Below, one piece after another: positions 60,693 through 64,000 of a stretch of DNA of 64,000 nucleotides. The stretch is taken from assembly GCA_910589025.1 (NCBI GenBank), contig CAJURM010000005.1, positions 62,001 through 126,000 on the forward strand. Reading direction: 5' to 3'. The notes under the pieces were generated by a model. That model searched no databases and was not told the origin of the DNA. It saw only the letters and a list, made by a program, of their open reading frames with translations. Numbering within the stretch: the stretch's first letter is position 1; every line of letters starts with the position of its first letter. The DNA is from an uncultured Odoribacter sp. (GTDB lineage: Bacteria > Bacteroidota > Bacteroidia > Bacteroidales > Marinifilaceae). The translations under genes and the position numbers were made by a program.

Positions 60693-63076
60693 TTAGCCCT
60701 CTTTCAAGGCATCTACGGGATTTTGGAGCGCGGCTTTGCGGGTTTGCCACGTAGAAACCAATAACACCAACAGCAAACAAATGCCTGCATCCAGCACAAA
60801 CAGCCACCAATGAATTTCCACCCGGTAAGCAAATCCCTGCAACCAGTAAACCATCAGCCCATAAGCGACCGGCAACCCAATGAAGCACGCGCCAAGCATT
60901 TTCCGGACAAATCCCCGGTTCAGTAATCCCACCACCTGCCATTCCGTGGCTCCGTTGATTTTCCGCATGGCAACCTCTTTGCGACGGCTTTCAACAACAA
61001 ACATAGAAAATGCCAATATACCCATGCCGGAAATGAGGATGGCAAGAACAGTTAGAATATGAATCATTTTCGCTAAAGCCACATCACGGGCATATAAATC
61101 CGTATAACTGTATTCAGAATACTGCAACATAATTCCCATGTAATTATCCCGGTAATACTTCTGCAGATAATCCAGCACCTCCTGACGTTTGCCCTCCCGA
61201 TAACGGATATTCAAGGTATTGTCAAAACCCGGCAAATGTGCTCCCAAAACGACAGGTTCCACTGCCTGATACAACGATTTGTAATGAAAATCGTCTACCA
61301 CCCCGACAACCGTAACGGTCGAATTTCCGTAACTCAGCACTTTACCGACAGGATTTTCCAATCCCAGTTCCCGCACCATCTTCCGGTTAATCACCGCCTC
61401 TCCAGGCTTTCCACTCCCGTTGTAATATCGCTTCTGGTTTTCATTCCGCCGGTAGTTCCGTCCCTCCGCCAAGTGCATCGAATAGGTCGCCAGGTAATCC
61501 GCATCACCCAATAAAAGCCGAGCTTTTACCTTCCTACCGGGCTGATTTACGTCACATACCTCATAGCTGACGGTGAGGGCAAGGAACGTCCGTTTGTCAC
61601 CGCCAAAATATCGGGATGCCGCAATAATTCATCCTTTGCCGGCAAAAAAACCGATTCATTCCCCGGCCACTCCACACACAAGATATTCCGGTTATCGTAG
61701 CCCATCGGTTTGTTCTGAACAAAATCCATCTGCTGCGACAACAACAACGAGGCAAAAAAGAGTCCGCAAAAAATACACATCTGTCCCACCAGCAACACTT
61801 GTTTCAAATCCCACTTTCCTGTTGTCCGGCTAACAGCATTCTTTATACCGTTACGGTCCAACCGTCTCAACATCCATGCCGACAACAAATAGCCCATTAC
61901 CCCAATAAACAACAATACGATTCCACCGAAAAGCACACCTTCCATCACAGTCAGCCCCCATTCATACGGATGCCCCGACGAAACAATCCCCATAAACCAA
62001 GGATGAACCGCACGCCCCAGCCATACAGCCAACAATAAAGCCGACAAAAGATGCACTCCTATTTCAAGATACACCTGTTTCCGCATAATCCGGTTGCCCG
62101 CACCGAAACATTTCTGAATAGCATACATTCCCGTGTTTTTATGCAATTGGGCTAATTTAATCATCAGATAATTGCATGAGGCCAGCAATAAAATCAAAAA
62201 GGCCACACCACTCAGGATATAGTTAAAGCGGCGGGAGCCATAACGGAATACCTCTTCATAATCCCGGAGGTGTTCCGAATGCAGATAAACATTCCGGAAC
62301 GACTGCAACACCACAGTTTTATTCAACTGCTTTTCATAATCCGAATAACGTCCTTCCATTTCCTGTATCGCTTTTCCGATTTCCACCGCGTCGGCATGCT
62401 CATCGAGTTGCAATAATGTCGTAAGCGCATTGCCACTCCCATACTTATACAACCTTTCCACTCGTTTAAAATCAAGCAGCAAATCCGCCTGCAAGGAAGA
62501 ATGTGCCGGCATATTCTTCATCACGCCAACCACATGATAAACCAAATCTACGGGACGTTGAGGGTACCGAAGCACTAACGTCTTTCCTACTGCCGACACT
62601 TCGCCAAAATATTTCCGGGCGGCACGCTCCGAAATAACCACCCAGTCCGGAGGCATTTCCCCTCCGATTTTACCCTCCACCAGCGGAAAATCCAATACAC
62701 TGAAAAACTGGGGGTCCGTATAGATACACTCCCGCTCAACCCAAAACTCACCGGTACTCTCCTGCCTGACTAAAAACGTCTGAGGAGCCACAATACGCAC
62801 AAACTCCCTGACGCCCGGTATCTCCTTTTTTGCATTTTCTCCCATAGGACTGCAAAAAGCGGAATACCACATATCATTCCCCTGCGACAAATAAGTAACC
62901 CGGTAAAGCGTCTCTCCTTTCGTGTGGAAACGGTCTGTCTGCCACTCTTTCATCACATAACCGTATATCAGCAAAGCCACCGTAAAAGCAATAGCCAGTC
63001 CACCAACATTAATTACGGTATATACCCGGCTCCGCGAAAATCGGCGGAATATCAGTTTTAAGCACGTTGTATACAT
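60693..63076 (-). pseudogene. MacB/FtsX-type ABC permease D, frameshifted
   Basis: The first 500 or so codons (63076 down to about 61560) and the last 270 (down to 60693) together give a normal permease of about 790 residues: N-terminal helix, periplasmic domains, membrane block, then RKEVAMRKINGATEWQV and the end NPVDALKEG. They are in different frames. The 5' part runs into a stop at 61547 after SAMRYVT; the 3' part continues as DVNQPGRKVKARLLLGDADY. Removing two bases (AC within CACAT at 61553-61557) restores the reading frame. It follows permease E on the same strand after 24 bases. Confidence 0.85.
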
Positions 63077-63100
63077 GACTTTCCGATTTTCAGTTTGTTC

Positions 63101-64000
63101 CTATTCGTCTTTCAGGCATTTGACGGGATTGACGTTAGCGGCCTGCCAAGTCTGGTAGCTCACAGTCAAAAGAGTCACGACAAAAGTGACGGCGCCCGCC
63201 AACACAAATACCCACCAGCTCAAAGCAGTACGCTCAACAAAACTTTTCAGCCAGTTGCTCATAAACAGGTAAGCCAACGGACACGCCAAGAGATAAGAGA
63301 TTCCCACCCACATGAAGAAATCACGGTTAAGGATAAATAACAATTCTCCCACCGAAGCCCCGTTGACCTTTCTCACACCGACCTCCTTCAAGCGGCGCTG
63401 TGTCGTGTAATAAGCCATAGCAAACAACCCTGCCACACTGATAATCAACGTAATCATCATTGCCACACCCAGAATCTTTTCGGCATTGGTTTCCGCCTTA
63501 TACAATTGGGCATACCTGTGGTCAAGGAAATGATAATCGAACGGCGTACCCGGATTCAAGTCGTTCCATTTCGACTGCACCAACCGAATCGCTTCCTGCG
63601 GATTTCCCTGTACCTTGAAAAATACGGTAGGAGAGCCGTAGACCCCTTCATAGGGGAAATAAATCTGCGGGTCTACAGGTTGGTGGAGCGACTTGGTATG
63701 CGCATCCTTCACCACGCCCAATATCGTATAATCATAGCTTCCGTTTGCCCTCAATTTTTCACCCACGGCATCCGACGAAAGTCCGAACATCCGGGCGGCA
63801 GTCTCATTAATAATACAATAACGGAGTGAATCGCCCATATCTTCCGTAAACTCCTGTCCCGCTTTCATCTCCATCCCCATAAGCCGGAAGTAATTGGGTT
63901 TTATCTGGCAAAATTCCAACAAATACTCCTGTTCGCTTCCCGATTTCCGTACGACATCCCCTCTACACCACCCCAACGGATCGGTATCTTTCAGCGTCAC
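63101..64000 (-). CDS. MacB/FtsX-type ABC permease E (5' end beyond the window)
   Basis: The last 299 or so residues of a permease; the N-terminal part is outside the right edge. Visible are the second extracytoplasmic domain, membrane segments and the coupling motif LKEVGVRKVNGASVGEL, and the end NPVKCLKDE. It is upstream of permease D in the same minus-strand transcript. Confidence 0.88.
   Translation of the reverse strand: MTLKDTDPLGWCRGDVVRKSGSEQEYLLEFCQIKPNYFRLMGMEMKAGQEFTEDMGDSLRYCIINETAARMFGLSSDAVGEKLRANGSYDYTILGVVKDAHTKSLHQPVDPQIYFPYEGVYGSPTVFFKVQGNPQEAIRLVQSKWNDLNPGTPFDYHFLDHRYAQLYKAETNAEKILGVAMMITLIISVAGLFAMAYYTTQRRLKEVGVRKVNGASVGELLFILNRDFFMWVGISYLLACPLAYLFMSNWLKSFVERTALSWWVFVLAGAVTFVVTLLTVSYQTWQAANVNPVKCLKDE

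Noticed and set aside
1..64000. CRISPR arrays, rRNA genes or complete insertion sequences
   Set aside because: No regularly spaced repeats, no rRNA sequence and no transposase were recognised; the only recombinase is the serine recombinase at 40476.

Overview
The window looks like a chromosomal segment from a gut-type member of the Bacteroidales (phylum Bacteroidota). Many genes are preceded by the Bacteroidota -7 promoter element TAnnTTTG instead of an E. coli-like -10 box. The gene families also fit: GIN-domain and DUF3244-like secreted proteins, an ExbB/ExbD/ExbD cluster, an Mpi-like serine recombinase, a tricorn-like protease, and long MacB/FtsX-type permeases ending in an NPVExLKxE-like tail. 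A family such as Odoribacteraceae is possible but cannot be proved here. No rRNA, CRISPR array or complete insertion sequence was seen.

Left part (1-21985), mostly housekeeping: a truncated Fic gene at the edge, tadA, the minus-strand operon aroB-aroA-AspT-like transporter, a 128-bp inverted-repeat element, dprA, gdhA, tatD-ansA, an ExbB/membrane protein/ExbD/ExbD operon, tRNA-Arg(CCG), an EamA transporter, a hybrid histidine kinase facing a sigma-54 response regulator, a GH2 glycosidase, glnA and udk.

Middle (21989-34271): a sigma-54 activator and its kinase are divergent from a TolC/HlyD/GIN-domain operon. Then come a TPR-TM-HTH membrane regulator, a small DUF3244-like protein and a tricorn-like S41 protease.

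34536-48190: two closely related RND efflux operons (HlyD, RND, TolC) lie in tandem on the minus strand, separated by an Mpi-like serine recombinase. The second is preceded by two tetR genes. An ATAC-N6-GTAT dyad recurs in front of tetR and the second pump, with a degenerate copy in front of the first.

48195-64000: a single MacB/LolD-type ABC ATPase and an expanded set of MacB/FtsX-like permeases (two intact on minus, one intact on plus, one frameshifted, one running off the right edge, one reduced to its C-terminal tail). Interspersed are a dicarboxylate symporter, a second TPR-TM-HTH regulator, a Cys/Lys-rich secreted protein and a RhuM-like protein with a PLD-like C-terminus.

The most interesting result is regulatory. 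Three well separated places carry the same arrangement: a -24/-12 sigma-54-type promoter (TGGCAYG-N4-TWGY) with a TGTC/GACA and A/T-tract element roughly 55-80 bp upstream. They are in front of the TolC/HlyD operon (24923), the ABC ATPase (48360) and, on the minus strand, the permease operon (55506). This suggests that outer-membrane channel, adaptor, ATPase and permeases, though scattered over 30 kb, form one sigma-54 regulon controlled by the kinase/activator pair at 21989-24706. All of this comes from reading the sequence; no search or alignment was run.
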